A stretch of DNA of 10,000 nt from positions 4,464,075 through 4,474,074 of the forward strand of contig NC_091588.1 of the NCBI RefSeq assembly GCF_042767895.1, in the 5' to 3' direction. Shown here in pieces: positions 7,969 through 10,000 of the stretch. The DNA comes from Penaeus vannamei. Its lineage: Eukaryota; Arthropoda; Malacostraca; Decapoda; Penaeidae. How positions within the stretch are numbered: the first letter of the stretch is position 1; the number at the start of each line of letters is the position of its first letter. Below the pieces are notes generated by a model. The model was not told the origin of the DNA, ran no database searches, and was given only the letters and a program-made list of their open reading frames with translations. The position numbers and the translations under genes are program-made.

Positions 7969-9627
7969 CAGTGAGAGAGAGAAAACGAGGGAGAGCAGTG
8001 AGAGAGAGAAAACGAGGGAGAGGCAGTGAGAGAGAGAAAACGAGGGAGAGGCAGTGAGAGAGAGAAAACGAGGGAGAGGCAGTGAGAGAGAGAAAACGAG
8101 GGAGAGGCAGTGAGAGAGAGAAAACGAGGGAGAGGCAGCGAGAGGGAGAAAACGAGGGAGAGGCAGTGAGAGAGAGAAAACGAGGGAGAGCAGTGAGAGA
8201 GAGAAAACGAGGGAGAGCAGTGAGAGAGAGAAAACGAGGGAGAGGCAGTGAGAGAGAGAAAACGAGGGAGAGGCAGTGAGAGAGAGAAAACGAGGGAGAG
8301 GCAGTGAGAGAGAGAAAACGAGGGAGAGGCAGTGAGAGAGAGAAAACGAGGGAGAGCAGTGAGAGAGAGAAAACGAGGGAGAGGCAGTGAGAGAGAGAAA
8401 ACGAGGGAGAGCAGTGAGAGAGAGAAAACGAGGGAGAGGCAGTGAGAGAGAGAAAACGAGGGAGAGCAGTGAGAGAGAGAAAACGAGGGAGAGGCAGTGA
8501 GAGAGAGAAAACGAGGGAGAGCAGTGAGAGAGAGAAAACGAGGGAGAGCAGTGAGAGAGAGAAAACGAGGGAGAGGCAGTGAGAGAGAGAAAACGAGGGA
8601 GAGCAGTGAGAGAGAGAAAACGAGGGAGAGGCAGTGAGAGAGAGAAAACGAGGGAGAGGCAGTGAGAGAGAGAAAACGAGGGAGAGGCAGTGAGAGAGAG
8701 AAAACGAGGGAGAGGCAGTGAGAGAGAGAAAACGAGGGAGAGCAGTGAGAGAGAGAAAACGAGGGAGAGCAGTGAGAGAGAGAAAACGAGGGAGAGCAGT
8801 GAGAGAGAGAAAACGAGGGAGAGGCAGTGAGAGAGAGAAAACGAGGGAGAGGCAGTGAGAGAGAGAAAACGAGGGAGAGGCAGTGAGAGAGAGAAAACGA
8901 GGGAGAGCAGTGAGAGAGAGAAAACGAGGGAGAGGCAGTGAGAGAGAGAAAACGAGGGAGAGGCAGTGAGAGAGAGAAAACGAGGGAGAGGCAGTGAGAG
9001 AGAGAAAACGAGGGAGAGCAGTGAGAGAGAGAAAACGAGGGAGAGGCAGTGAGAGAGAGAAAACGAGGGAGAGGCAGTGAGAGAGAGAAAACGAGGGAGA
9101 GCAGTGAGAGAGAGAAAACGAGGGAGAGCAGTGAGAGAGAGAAAACGAGGGAGAGGCAGTGAGAGAGAGAAAACGAGGGAGAGGCAGTGAGAGAGAGAAA
9201 ACGAGGGAGAGCAGTGAGAGAGAGAAAACGAGGGAGAGGCAGTGAGAGAGAGAAAACGAGGGAGAGGCAGTGAGAGAGAGAAAACGAGGGAGAGGCAGTG
9301 AGAGAGAGAAAACGAGGGAGAGCAGTGAGAGAGAGAAAACGAGGGAGAGCAGTGAGAGAGAGAAAACGAGGGAGAGGCAGTGAGAGAGAGAAAACGAGGG
9401 AGAGGCAGTGAGAGAGAGAAAACGAGGGAGAGGCAGTGAGAGAGAGAAAACGAGGGAGAGGCAGTGAGAGAGAGAAAACGAGGGAGAGCAGTGAGAGAGA
9501 GAAAACGAGGGAGAGGCAGTGAGAGAGAGAAAACGAGGGAGAGCAGTGAGAGAGAGAAAACGAGGGAGAGGCAGTGAGAGAGAGAAAACGAGGGAGAGGC
9601 AGTGAGAGAGAGAAAACGAGGGAGAGG

Positions 9628-9932
9628 CAGCGAGAGAGAGAAAACGAGGGAGAGGCAGCGAGAGAGAGAAAACGAGGGAGAGCAGCGAGAGAGAGAAAAC
9701 GAGGGAGAGGCAGTGAGAGAGAGAAAACGAGGGAGAGGCAGTGAGAGAGAGAAAACGAGGGAGAGCAGTGAGAGAGAGAAAACGAGGGAGAGCAGTGAGA
9801 GAGAGAAAACGAGGGAGAGGCAGTGAGAGAGAGAAAACGAGGGAGAGGCAGCGAGAGAGAGAAAACGAGGGAGAGGCAGCGAGAGGGAGAAAACGAGGGA
9901 GAGGCAGCGAGAGAGAGAAAACGAGGGAGAGG
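9628..9932. repeat. Array segment enriched in CAGCGA (edge-type) units
   Basis: CAGCGA units occur at 9628, 9656, 9683, 9849, 9877 and 9905, after several kilobases with only scattered examples (5989, 6099, 7565, 8136). The unit at 9877 also has the GAGAGGGAG variant. Similar units dominate the left margin (3073-3440). This may mark approach to the right margin of the array or an internal duplication of margin-type units. Confidence 0.8.
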
Positions 9933-10000
9933 CAGTGAGAGAGAGAAAACGAGGGAGAGGCAGTGAGAGAGAGAAAACGAGGGAGAGGCAGTGAGAGAGA

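Larger units (their letters stand above)
3073..10000. repeat. Large purine-rich satellite-like array, 27/28-bp unit, about 250 copies, continues past the window
   Basis: The unit is CAGTGA, then GAGAGAGAAAA, then CGAGGGAGAG, with either one G (27 bp) or two G (28 bp) between the A and the next CAG. Scoring CAG starts gives regular steps of 27 or 28 almost throughout. The AAAA, GGG and (GA)n parts hardly vary. Main variants are CAGCGA for CAGTGA, and GAGAGGGAG for GAGAGAGAG. The left part (to about 3430) is nearly all 28-mers, and the interior mixes both lengths. The + strand unit has only three pyrimidines. Frames give charged repeats such as RERKRGRAV (27-mer frame) or SEREKTRES. The third frame meets TGA in each CAGTGA unit, and every 28-mer shifts frame, so no long product can be read. 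I call it non-coding. Confidence 0.98.

Noticed and set aside
3003..9938. Many + strand open frames giving Arg/Glu/Lys-rich repeat peptides (RERKRGRAV, SEREKTRES types)
   Set aside because: They are the three readings of one tandem repeat. Each ends at the TGA of CAGTGA when a 28-mer shifts the frame, there is no consistent start or flank, and overlapping frames are equally open.
3073..10000. CRISPR array
   Set aside because: Units abut without variable spacers, and the context is eukaryotic microsatellite DNA.
3073..10000. Telomeric repeat
   Set aside because: The unit is unrelated to TTAGG or TTAGGG on either strand and is 27-28 bp long.

Overview
The window looks like non-coding, simple-repeat-rich eukaryotic nuclear DNA. 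Its dense mix of (AAT)n, (CT)n, (TTG)n, (CAAA)n, long homopolymers and minisatellites is typical of decapod crustaceans such as penaeid shrimp. Other repeat-rich invertebrates, for example cephalopods, cannot be excluded. This taxonomic guess is an inference from repeat style only. I see no convincing protein-coding gene, RNA gene, transposase, CRISPR array or prokaryotic signal. Every long open frame is a by-product of a low-complexity repeat.

Layout. Positions 1-194 are unremarkable AT-rich sequence. Positions 195-475 are imperfect AAT/GAT trinucleotides, and 476-684 are their strand complement (ATT/ATC), so the block changes strand near 475. A C-rich minisatellite follows (about 790-1020, 33- and 28-bp units, G4-prone on the minus strand), then a short unique spacer. 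A T/C-rich minisatellite with 60-74 bp units runs to about 1760, and its 3' end plus flank is duplicated at about 1911-2058. Positions 2100-2800 carry a string of microsatellites: (TTG)16, T28, CAAA, TATC, (CT)14 and about 150 bp of (AAT)n. A higher-complexity island lies at 2798-2964.

The dominant feature is a purine-rich satellite-like tandem array that begins at a divergent proto-unit (2965), is regular from 3073, and runs off the right edge. It has roughly 250 copies of a 27/28-bp unit. Units differ mainly by one G versus two before CAG (27 versus 28 bp) and by CAGTGA versus CAGCGA. The order of these variants shows nested higher-order repeats of 55 and 109 bp and long runs of 27-mers. 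This records how the array expanded.

No genes work together here. The biology is that of satellite birth and homogenisation, unusual DNA structure (G4/i-motif, homopurine tracts) and possible binding by GA-repeat chromatin proteins. The most informative parts are the left boundary, which keeps a recognisable proto-unit, and the variant map inside the array.
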